From assembly GCA_021735725.1 (NCBI GenBank), contig JAIPGS010000038.1, positions 1 to 8,612 of the forward strand: a stretch of DNA of 8,612 bases, given 5' to 3'. Position numbers and translations under genes: made by a program. The notes beneath the pieces are model-generated. The model saw nothing but the letters and a program-made list of their open reading frames with translations, did no database searches and had not been told where the DNA came from. The stretch's first letter is position 1; every line of letters begins with the position of its first letter. The DNA comes from Candidatus Babeliales bacterium (lineage in GTDB: Bacteria > Babelota > Babeliae > Babelales > CAIQNR01). This document shows, piece after piece, positions 1 to 5,600 of this stretch.

Positions 1-136
1 GGTTGAATGTTTTTTTTCAAAAATTAAGTATTTTCGGCGCGTATTTTCTCGTTTTGATAAATCTATAAGAAATTATGTATCATTTGTATCTTTTGTTGGA
101 GCTTGTTTATGGTTACGTTAAAAACTCAACAGAACC
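1..136 (+). mobile_element. Right end of an IS5-like insertion sequence
   Basis: The transposase stop at 121 is followed within about 15 bases by a sequence that reads GGTTCTGTTGAG inward on the minus strand (125-136). This resembles the terminal inverted repeats of IS elements, which usually sit a few bases beyond the transposase stop. The flanking TAA at 137-139 (TTA on the minus strand) could be a short target duplication, as in several IS5 groups. The outer boundary could be anywhere from about 136 to 140. The left end is outside the window, so neither the inverted repeat nor the duplication can be confirmed here. Confidence 0.6.
2..121 (+). CDS. IS5-like transposase, C-terminal fragment (runs in from left edge)
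   Basis: An open frame enters from the window edge and ends at TAA 119-121, giving 39 residues that begin VECFFSKIKYFRR and end ACLWLR. This matches the C-terminal signature of IS5-family DDE transposases: the catalytic Glu in a V-E-x-F-F-x-(K/R)-(I/L)-K context, followed by F-R-R, a (S/T)-R-(F/Y)-D-K segment and a final I/L-W-L-R just before the stop. These enzymes cut and paste their own element with a DDE metal site; the E at residue 2 of the fragment would be the third acidic residue. The start and the two upstream Asp residues lie outside the window, so I cannot tell whether the element is intact. The assignment to the IS5 superfamily is from memory of the motif. The frame has no internal stop. 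Confidence 0.8.
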   Translation, partial: VECFFSKIKYFRRVFSRFDKSIRNYVSFVSFVGACLWLR

Positions 137-764
137 TAAGGCCATAAAAAGCATTTTCATGAATAACTTTAATTGGATTTTGGTAAAGATAAATCTCTTT
201 TAAATTTGTTAATTCTTTAAAAGCATAAGGATAAATTTCTATTATGAGGTTGTTGTTTAAATCAACACCTGTCGTTTTAGAAATATCTGGAATGCGAGAT
301 AATCCTTTAAAAGATGTTAAAGAAAGATGAAAAAAGTTTGTACGTTTTTCTTCAAGTCTTTGCATTCCTCCTGCATTGATTAAATTTTCAAAAGAAAAAT
401 CCCATTTTATTTTTTTTTCGGCCACTTGTTTAGTAATGTTGGGATACTCGTTTTCTAGTAGTTCAAGCGGTGCTCTGTCTGTGTAGTTATTAGCCCATAA
501 CACTGCAGCTTTCACTTCAAATCTATGGTAACAATTTGAAATTAATTGTTGTTGTGCAGGACTGATTGGCAAGTTTTTAACTATTTTTTGGTATCTTGTT
601 TCGTCCTGATAATCATTAGGGTAAAGTGATTGTAATAGTTGATCAATTTTTTCTGCAGAGAGATCTTTTAATGTTGGAACAGTAATGAGAACGGGTTTTT
701 GAGTAGCTTGATGAGTTCCCGTAAAAGCAATTGAGAGTAATAAAAATAAAATCTTTGTTTTCAC
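126..764 (-). CDS. Secreted leucine-rich-repeat protein, 3'-truncated by IS insertion
   Basis: This 212-residue protein starts at a GTG (762-764); there is no in-frame ATG until residue 134, and the GTG places a convincing signal peptide (KTK, then ILFLLLSIAF, cleavage near residue 20) at the N-terminus. Residues 20-140 form a helical-looking region with no family I recognise. From about residue 145 there are leucine-rich repeats of the L-x-x-L-x-x-I-x-L-x-x-N-x-I-x-x-I-x-x-x-A-F-x-x-L type (VDLNNN, IYLYQN). Such domains usually bind proteins, and in intracellular bacteria secreted LRR proteins often act on the host. The frame ends abruptly after AFYGL: the last residues R-F-C and the stop are read from the putative IS end at 126-137, so the original C-terminus and probably more repeats are lost. 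No strong ribosome binding site precedes the GTG. It may be non-functional. Confidence 0.75.
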   Translation of the reverse strand: MKTKILFLLLSIAFTGTHQATQKPVLITVPTLKDLSAEKIDQLLQSLYPNDYQDETRYQKIVKNLPISPAQQQLISNCYHRFEVKAAVLWANNYTDRAPLELLENEYPNITKQVAEKKIKWDFSFENLINAGGMQRLEEKRTNFFHLSLTSFKGLSRIPDISKTTGVDLNNNLIIEIYPYAFKELTNLKEIYLYQNPIKVIHENAFYGLRFC

Positions 765-813
765 TGTAATATTCTTTAAAATTTCTAATTTTTAATTATT
801 GAAGTACTTAAAG

Positions 814-842
814 ATGATAACTAACAACTTTTTATTCGTCAA
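814..842 (-). promoter_or_regulatory. Sigma70-type promoter for the LRR gene
   Basis: On the minus strand TTGACG (837-842) is followed after exactly 17 bases by TATCAT (814-819); each box matches five of six consensus positions. Transcription would begin near 807, giving a leader of about 43 nt before the GTG start at 764. This is the best promoter match found in the window. The 765-966 stretch holds this promoter and the terminator of the neighbouring operon, and nothing else I can support. Confidence 0.6.
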
Positions 843-918
843 ATTGGATGTGCTCGATAATGTTATTGGTAGGGTTTATTGAGCTTAAAGAGGTGGGGCG
901 TTTAATAAATAAATATGT

Positions 919-955
919 TAAAAAAAGAAACTTTCAATACATAAGAAAGTCTCTT
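919..955 (-). terminator. Rho-independent terminator of the ddl-ankyrin-DUF6629 operon
   Basis: Read on the minus strand, AAGAGACTTTC (955-945) pairs with GAAAGTTTCTT (935-925) around a 9-base loop. The stem has 11 pairs including one G-U, and a run of T follows directly (926-920). It starts 12 bases past the stop codon of the DUF6629 gene, the expected place for the end of the transcript. Confidence 0.75.
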
Positions 956-966
956 GTAAATTTAAA

Positions 967-1590
967 TTACTTTATTTTATAAATAAAAACACTTAAAAGA
1001 GCTGCAAAAAAACACCAAACAGAAGTAAACCATGTATAAAAGAAAATAATACTAATTAGGACAGATCCTAAAAGCAGCATTCCAAATTGTTTAAATTCAG
1101 TTTTTTTCATAATAAAAAATGGTACAATTGTTGCCATGCAGTACCATGCAATACTTACCCCCAAAAATATTTCAGGAACATTTACAAGGTATTCAATATG
1201 ATTGCATGAAATTAAAGCAGTTGCTCCTTGATTGAACAAAATCCATCCAAGGCCACTAGAAACAGTAGCTCCTATTCCTAAAAAGCTTGCCATGCATCGT
1301 TTTCTTTTTTCATCTTCAACAAGTTGATACAGAGAATATGGTATCCAGATTGGCCAAATAATAAGTGCAAAAAATAAAAATCCATATCTTCCTATTTGGT
1401 TATATAAAAGGTGTTCTGGGTTTCCTTGAGTAATCCATACAACTCCTTCGCAAAGTTGCTGAATACCAAACATTAAAGGGATTACTTTGAGCGGAATATT
1501 TTTTTGCTGCTTAATACTTTGTAAAATATAAATACCAAACCCCGAAAGGCCTGCACCTGCTAAAAAGCTTGCTTGAGCACTAAAACACAT
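967..1590 (-). CDS. DUF6629-like multi-pass membrane protein
   Basis: This 207-residue protein opens with MCFSAQASF, the hallmark start of the DUF6629 family of unknown function, and contains the family-like features Q-x-x-E-G-x-V-W (44-52) and S-V-W-C-F-F-A-A (190-197). About seven hydrophobic segments are visible, near residues 7-24, 34-54, 69-90, 100-120, 137-161, 169-186 and 188-205, so it should be an integral inner-membrane protein. Its length is typical. The start is fixed by AGGAG (1596-1600) five bases upstream. It begins 17 bases after the ankyrin gene stop and is followed by a clear terminator, so it is the last gene of the operon. No biochemical role is known to me; a link to the cell-wall ligase at the operon head is only suggested by position. 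Confidence 0.8.
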   Translation of the reverse strand: MCFSAQASFLAGAGLSGFGIYILQSIKQQKNIPLKVIPLMFGIQQLCEGVVWITQGNPEHLLYNQIGRYGFLFFALIIWPIWIPYSLYQLVEDEKRKRCMASFLGIGATVSSGLGWILFNQGATALISCNHIEYLVNVPEIFLGVSIAWYCMATIVPFFIMKKTEFKQFGMLLLGSVLISIIFFYTWFTSVWCFFAALLSVFIYKIK

Positions 1591-1607
1591 GAGATCTCCT
1601 TTTTTAT

Positions 1608-2201
1608 TTATAATTCTGGATTAAAGAGAGGGTTATAAAACAAAACAATAGCATTTGATGGATTTAATTCTTCTCTGGGCTCTTCTTCTGAATCACTTTC
1701 CATCAAAAAAGAATGAGGGTCTTTAAAGTATTTTAAAATAGGATTTTGATTTTTTAGAGGACAACTGAGTGCATGATCGTGAACTTTCCACTTGTATTTA
1801 TCTTTTACGAGCACATTTGCACCTGCACGGAGTAAAATTTTAAAAGCTTTTTTGTCTCCCAAATAAGCAGCTTGCATAAGGGGAGTTGCGCCGTCTTGTT
1901 CTGGATAATCAACGGATGCTCCACGATTAAGAATATCAGTAAGAAATCTGTAATCTTTTGTAAGAAGAGCTGCAAAGAGCGGAGACCCTTCATAGTTGAT
2001 TCTTTTATAGATAAACGGAACTCTGTGGTCAAAAGAAATAACTGATTGAAGCAGTCTTTCTTTCCATGTGTCTGTAATTACTTGTTTTGAAAGTAGAGTA
2101 TTAATCAGCTCTGTGACTGCTTTTTCATTTACTTCTTTTATCGGTCGGCCGGCTTGAACTATTTTTATGGATAGAATGATGAGATAGAAAATCTTTTTCA
2201 T
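1608..2201 (-). CDS. Secreted ankyrin-repeat protein
   Basis: This 197-residue protein has an N-terminal signal peptide (MKKIFYLIILSIKIVQAG, cleavage near residue 17). Two ankyrin repeats are clear: residues about 70-102 (GSPLFAALL, then ILNRGASVD) and 103-135 (DGATPLMQAAYLGD, then LLRAGANV). A degenerate third may cover 136-160. The C-terminal part holds an acidic stretch (ESDSEEEPREE, 168-178). Ankyrin repeats bind other proteins; in host-associated bacteria exported ones are often effectors, but nothing here shows a target. GAGGGG at 2205-2210 precedes the ATG. The first 77 bases overlap the end of the upstream ligase gene in another frame, so translation is probably coupled. The signal peptide makes this start convincing despite the long overlap. 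Confidence 0.8.
   Translation of the reverse strand: MKKIFYLIILSIKIVQAGRPIKEVNEKAVTELINTLLSKQVITDTWKERLLQSVISFDHRVPFIYKRINYEGSPLFAALLTKDYRFLTDILNRGASVDYPEQDGATPLMQAAYLGDKKAFKILLRAGANVLVKDKYKWKVHDHALSCPLKNQNPILKYFKDPHSFLMESDSEEEPREELNPSNAIVLFYNPLFNPEL
2125..2201 (-). other. 77-nt same-strand overlap of ddl tail and ankyrin gene start
   Basis: The last 25 codons and stop of the fused ligase share DNA with the first 77 bases of the ankyrin gene in a different frame. In the ankyrin frame the DNA encodes a clean signal peptide; in the ligase frame it encodes a hydrophilic tail (HHSIHKNSSSRPTDKR) with no resemblance to Ddl. The ankyrin reading is therefore the older constraint, and the ligase has probably run on past a lost stop. 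Arg722 (CGA) is one transition from TGA and would be a suitable former stop. Confidence 0.7.
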
Positions 2202-4374
2202 GATCCCCTCGTTTTATTGTTACCCTGTCCCCTTTATGTTGTTGTAACCCAAAAGAGACAATTAAATCAATAAAATCCATAGGTTTAATACCAATTTCTG
2301 CTGCTTGGTGAAAGATGCATGTTGCAGGGGTCATACCGGGAAGCGAATTGATTTCAAGAACAATAACTCGTTCTTTTTTTGTAGGACTTATGTGTGCATT
2401 TTGATAAAAGCAATCAATGCGTGCATACCCAGTACATCCGGCTGCTTTGTATGCTTGTGCAATTGTTTCTTGAACAAGTTGAGTAGTTTCGGGTGATAAC
2501 GGAGCAGGAGTTAAGTTTTGGCCCGCGCCAGGTAAAAATTTTTCTTCTAATGATAAAATAGCACCATTGGTTATTGCTTGGCTTGGAGGTAATACTTGTG
2601 GGTTTTCATTGCCAATTACACCGACTGTCAGTTCTGTTCCTTGAATATATTCTTCTATTAAAACTTCTTTTTTATCATTTTTAAAAAATGTTTTGATTGT
2701 TTTGATAAGTTCTTTTTCATTATTTACGCGTGAAACAAAGGTACTGCATCCATCATTGTGAGGTTTTACAATTAAAGGATAGTTGAATGCTTTTAAAGCA
2801 ACCTTATAATCAATTTCCCATGTTTCTTTTGAAAGGAGCGTATTAAGAGGAGTTGCAATATTTTGTGCACGTAAAAATTGAGCTGTTTTATATTTGTCCA
2901 TACATAATGCGCTTGCGGCAATCCCAGAACCATTGTAAGGAATTTTTAACATCTCAAGCATTCCTTGAACAGATCCATTTTCTCCAATTCCACCATGCAA
3001 TGCTATAAAAATGAAATCAAACTTTTGGGGTAAATCATTCCATGCTATTTTTTCATTTTTATTAAGATCATGTTCAATCTCTTTTGTGCTATTGTGAACT
3101 AATAATCTTTGATTGAGAGGATATAATTCTTGTTCTTTATCAACAAAAAGTGGAGTAACTTCATATTTGTGTGGCGATAGTTTGTAGCAAACATTTCTTC
3201 CTGATTCGAGTGATATTTCTTTTTCATGAGTGGTTCCGCCAAGAAGAACTCCGATGCGTAATTTTTTTTCTTTCATAACAGTTTCTTCTTTTTTTGTTTC
3301 AATGTGTATTCCATACCCAGAAAGTTCTACCTTAATTAAATGATTAATTAAATCAGTATGGCTCATGCCAATTTCTGCAGCTTGATTAAATAAAAAGCTT
3401 GAAGGGGCCATTCCAGAAAGAGAATTTGGATCAACTACAACAACTGTTCCATCTTCTGTTACAAATCCATCAATACGAGCAATTGTTGTAAGTTCAAGGA
3501 CACGGGCTGCTTGTAAACAGGTATCTTGAATGTTTTTTATTGTTTCTTCTGAAACACGAGCAGGAGTAAATTTTTGTGCGCGGCCAGGCATATATTTTTG
3601 TTGATAATCGTGAAACTCTGTTCCTGCTTCATGCACTACTTCTGTTGGGGGAAGTAAGAGTGGATTTTTATGTTCATCAAAAAGAACAATGCATGAATAT
3701 TCCATCCCCTGTAATTTTTTTTCTATTAAAACAGGTTGTAATTGTCCTTCATGAATTGTTGCTGCATGAGTTAATGCAGCCAAAAGATCTTCTTTTTTAT
3801 GGACAACAGAGATTCCTAAACTGGACCCTTCTTGATTGGGTTTAACAATTAAGGGGAATAAAAGATTCTCTTTTTTTAGAATGGCAAGGAGCGGCGAAAT
3901 GTCTTTTTTGTAATAGATATATTCTTGTGGAGTCACATGTATCCCCGGAGCAACAGGAATATTATTCAAGGCCAGTACTTTTTTTTGTTGAATTTTGTCC
4001 ATTCCAAAAGCACTTCCCAAAACTTTTGCACCAAGATAAGGGATTTTTAAAACTTCTAAAAAACCTTGTAATGTGCCATCTTCAGCATATCTTCCATGTG
4101 TTGCGATATACATAAAATCAATGTTTTTTTTAAGATAGTCCCAGGTTATTTTTTCGGCTTCATCTTTGAGCCGATGTAAAAAATCTGTAATTTTTCCACG
4201 ATATAAAAAACGCCACGGTAAAATAAAAAGTTGATTGTCTATTGTCTGAAAAAGAGGAATAACATTATAAAGTTGTGTATCCAAATGATCACAAACTGTT
4301 CTTCCGGAATTAAATGATACTTCTTTTTCGATAGACATCCCGCCCATCAAAACACCAACGTTTATTTTTTTCAT
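2125..4374 (-). CDS. ddl: Tandem-fused D-alanine--D-alanine ligase (two Ddl modules)
   Basis: Ddl joins two D-alanines with ATP for the peptidoglycan stem peptide in the cytoplasm. A single Ddl is about 310-370 residues; this protein has 749 and contains two full ATP-grasp ligases. Module 1 (1 to about 350) has GGMSIEKEVS with Glu16, an HG-x4-EDG loop, KPNQEGSSLG (Lys178, Ser184), Lys260-Tyr261, ARID (Arg300, Asp302) and DPNSLSGM (Asp315, Asn317). Module 2 (about 371-711) has GGTTHEKEIS with Glu384, HGGIGENG, KPHNDGCS (Lys537, Cys543), Lys612-Phe613, ARID (Arg652, Asp654) and EINSLPGM (Glu674, Asn676). Compared with E. coli DdlB (Glu15, Ser150, Tyr216; metal ligands Asp257, Glu270, Asn272), module 1 keeps the triad but changes Glu270 to Asp and the SPGM turn to LSGM. 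Module 2 keeps the metal site but has Cys and Phe for Ser150 and Tyr216. AAGGAG (4381-4386) sits six bases before the start. Residues from about 712 form an unrelated basic tail overlapping the next gene. Confidence 0.93.
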   Translation of the reverse strand: MKKINVGVLMGGMSIEKEVSFNSGRTVCDHLDTQLYNVIPLFQTIDNQLFILPWRFLYRGKITDFLHRLKDEAEKITWDYLKKNIDFMYIATHGRYAEDGTLQGFLEVLKIPYLGAKVLGSAFGMDKIQQKKVLALNNIPVAPGIHVTPQEYIYYKKDISPLLAILKKENLLFPLIVKPNQEGSSLGISVVHKKEDLLAALTHAATIHEGQLQPVLIEKKLQGMEYSCIVLFDEHKNPLLLPPTEVVHEAGTEFHDYQQKYMPGRAQKFTPARVSEETIKNIQDTCLQAARVLELTTIARIDGFVTEDGTVVVVDPNSLSGMAPSSFLFNQAAEIGMSHTDLINHLIKVELSGYGIHIETKKEETVMKEKKLRIGVLLGGTTHEKEISLESGRNVCYKLSPHKYEVTPLFVDKEQELYPLNQRLLVHNSTKEIEHDLNKNEKIAWNDLPQKFDFIFIALHGGIGENGSVQGMLEMLKIPYNGSGIAASALCMDKYKTAQFLRAQNIATPLNTLLSKETWEIDYKVALKAFNYPLIVKPHNDGCSTFVSRVNNEKELIKTIKTFFKNDKKEVLIEEYIQGTELTVGVIGNENPQVLPPSQAITNGAILSLEEKFLPGAGQNLTPAPLSPETTQLVQETIAQAYKAAGCTGYARIDCFYQNAHISPTKKERVIVLEINSLPGMTPATCIFHQAAEIGIKPMDFIDLIVSFGLQQHKGDRVTIKRGDHEKDFLSHHSIHKNSSSRPTDKRSK

Positions 4375-4397
4375 ATAATGCTCCTTATCATTTTGTT

Positions 4398-4426
4398 AGT
4401 GTACTTAAACAGCTTTGAACACGCAA
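4398..4426 (-). promoter_or_regulatory. Candidate promoter of the ddl operon
   Basis: On the minus strand TTGCGT (4421-4426) and TACACT (4398-4403) are separated by 17 bases. The matches are partial (three and four of six), but the spacing is ideal. Transcription would start near 4391, just ahead of the AAGGAG at 4381-4386, leaving a short leader of about 17 nt. The 119-base gap between the two divergent genes has to contain both promoters. Confidence 0.35.
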
Positions 4427-4431
4427 GAAAC

Positions 4432-4460
4432 TTTATAAGTAAAGGGTTTTTTGATACACT
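4432..4460 (+). promoter_or_regulatory. Candidate promoter of the acidic-repeat gene and orn
   Basis: TTTATA (4432-4437) and TACACT (4455-4460) are 17 bases apart, each matching four of six consensus positions. The start would fall near 4467, giving a leader of about 27 nt with GAAAGG (4482-4487) in a proper place before the ATG at 4494. A second reading, TTGATA (4451-4456) with TAATAC (4473-4478), would put the start inside the ribosome binding site and is less likely. Confidence 0.35.
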
Positions 4461-4493
4461 TACTGTTCTCTTTAATACTACGAAAGGTAAAAG

Positions 4494-5024
4494 ATGAAAA
4501 AATATATAAGCATTGTAACATTATTGTTATGTGTTGTTCCAAATCTGTTTTCTCAAGAAAGAGAAGATGCATCTATGAATGTGTCTATAAAAAACGGGGA
4601 ATCTTCTTTACAGAAGGCTTTAGGGGGAGATGTTGTAGGCGGGCGAATACGATCAGTTTCGTTTGACGATGCAAGTTGTAATCCGAGATCGGTATCGTCT
4701 TTAAGTGGGAGCTTTAAAGAAACAAGAGGGTTTGGCGAAACTGTTGATCAAAATAAAAATCGCATAAAAAAGGAAGAACAGGCGGCTCTTTTATTGCAAC
4801 AACAAAAAAAGTTTTTATCTCGAATAACGCCTTCTCCTGACTTTAAAGCATTAGCTTCCCCTTTGTTGCCTTCTCCTTCACCTTTAAGACAAAAAAAATT
4901 ATCAAAGACAATTTTTGAATTTGAACTTGAAGATGGAGAAGAATCTGAAGATGGAGAAGAATCTGAAGATGGAGAAGAATCTGAAGACGGAGAAGAATTT
5001 GAAGAAAATGAAAGTGCTAAATAA
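4494..5024 (+). CDS. Secreted protein of unknown function with acidic C-terminal repeats
   Basis: I do not recognise a family for this 176-residue protein. It starts with a typical signal peptide (MKKYISIVTLLLCVVPNLFS, cleavage after residue 20) and has GAAAGG (4482-4487) six bases before the ATG. The mature part is polar and probably disordered: a Ser/Gly-rich region (30-85), a basic and Gln-rich helix-prone stretch (86-108, EEQAALLLQQQKK), a Pro/Ser segment (112-131) and an acidic tail. The tail holds four copies of E-D-G-E-E-(S/F) at 146-169, encoded by an 18-bp tandem repeat. Poly-acidic tails often bind cations or basic partners, but no function can be assigned. Its TAA shares one base with the orn ATG, so both are likely made from one transcript. 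Confidence 0.7.
   Translation: MKKYISIVTLLLCVVPNLFSQEREDASMNVSIKNGESSLQKALGGDVVGGRIRSVSFDDASCNPRSVSSLSGSFKETRGFGETVDQNKNRIKKEEQAALLLQQQKKFLSRITPSPDFKALASPLLPSPSPLRQKKLSKTIFEFELEDGEESEDGEESEDGEESEDGEEFEENESAK
4929..5000 (+). repeat. 18-bp tandem repeat, four copies, in frame
   Basis: Units lie at 4929-4946, 4947-4964, 4965-4982 and 4983-5000. The first three are identical and the fourth differs at two bases. Because 18 is a multiple of three, gain or loss of a unit would only lengthen or shorten the acidic tail by six residues. Identity of the first three copies points to recent expansion. Confidence 0.95.
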
Positions 5025-5596
5025 TGAATGAATCTAATTGTACTGTTCAAGAAAATAAAGATACAGAACAAACGTATATTTGGATAGACCTTGAAATGAC
5101 GGGGTTGAATCCAAAAAAAGATGTTATTTTGGAAATTGTTTCTGTTGTAACCGATGGACAATTAAATATTATTGCACAAGGCCCAGAAATTATTATTTCA
5201 CACCCAGAAAGAGTGCTTCAGGGGATGGATGATTGGTGTACTAAAACACATAAAAAATCAGGTTTGTGGGATAAAGTAAGGGCGTCAGATACATCTTTGG
5301 AAGAAGCAGAGCAGCAAACGCTTTCTTTTTTGCGTCAGTATTGTAATCCAAAAAAATCTCCTCTTGCTGGAAATTCTGTGTGGATGGACCGTGTTTTTAT
5401 TATGAATTATATGTCTCGGTTATATGATTTTATGCATTATAGAACCATTGATGTGAGTACTATTAAAGAATTAATTAAAGCATGGTACCCAGACAAAACA
5501 CGCACCTTTAAAAAGCGTAATTCTCATAGAGCACTTGATGATATTTTAGAATCAATTGATGAATTAAAGCATTATCGTGAACTAGTTTTTAAGTAA
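5024..5596 (+). CDS. orn: Oligoribonuclease (DEDDh 3'-5' exonuclease)
   Basis: Orn degrades 2-5 nt RNA fragments, including pGpG, to mononucleotides in the cytoplasm, finishing mRNA decay. The 190-residue protein aligns along its full length with E. coli Orn (181 residues), with about ten extra residues at the N-terminus. All catalytic DEDDh residues are visible: Asp22 and Glu24 in WIDLEMTGLNP, Asp122 in GNSVWMDR, and His168 with Asp173 in SHRALDD. Other family signatures are MDDW (68-71), SGLW, HYRTIDVSTIKEL and the closing HYRE. The ATG overlaps the stop of the preceding secreted-protein gene as TAATG, and no good Shine-Dalgarno is present, so translation is probably coupled to that gene. 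It ends four bases before the convergent priA gene. Confidence 0.96.
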   Translation: MNESNCTVQENKDTEQTYIWIDLEMTGLNPKKDVILEIVSVVTDGQLNIIAQGPEIIISHPERVLQGMDDWCTKTHKKSGLWDKVRASDTSLEEAEQQTLSFLRQYCNPKKSPLAGNSVWMDRVFIMNYMSRLYDFMHYRTIDVSTIKELIKAWYPDKTRTFKKRNSHRALDDILESIDELKHYRELVFK

Positions 5597-5600
5597 ATTA

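Noticed and set aside
3274..3276. Internal Met367 of the fused ligase as a separate start for module 2
   Set aside because: The sequence ahead is only a weak purine run, with no clear Shine-Dalgarno, and the frame is continuous. A second shorter product cannot be excluded, but it is not supported.
2305..4115. Short plus-strand open frames inside the ligase gene (2305-2496, 3576-3845, 3927-4115)
   Set aside because: They are antisense shadows of a strongly conserved enzyme, without domains or ribosome binding sites.
4929..5000. Tandem repeats as a CRISPR array
   Set aside because: The 18-bp units are contiguous with no spacers and are in frame within a coding sequence.
4748..5161. Minus-strand open frame with Ser-Pro-Ser-Ser-Asp repeats
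   Set aside because: It lies antisense to the acidic-repeat gene and orn. The repeats are just the reverse reading of the 18-bp array, and it has no ribosome binding site or recognisable domain.
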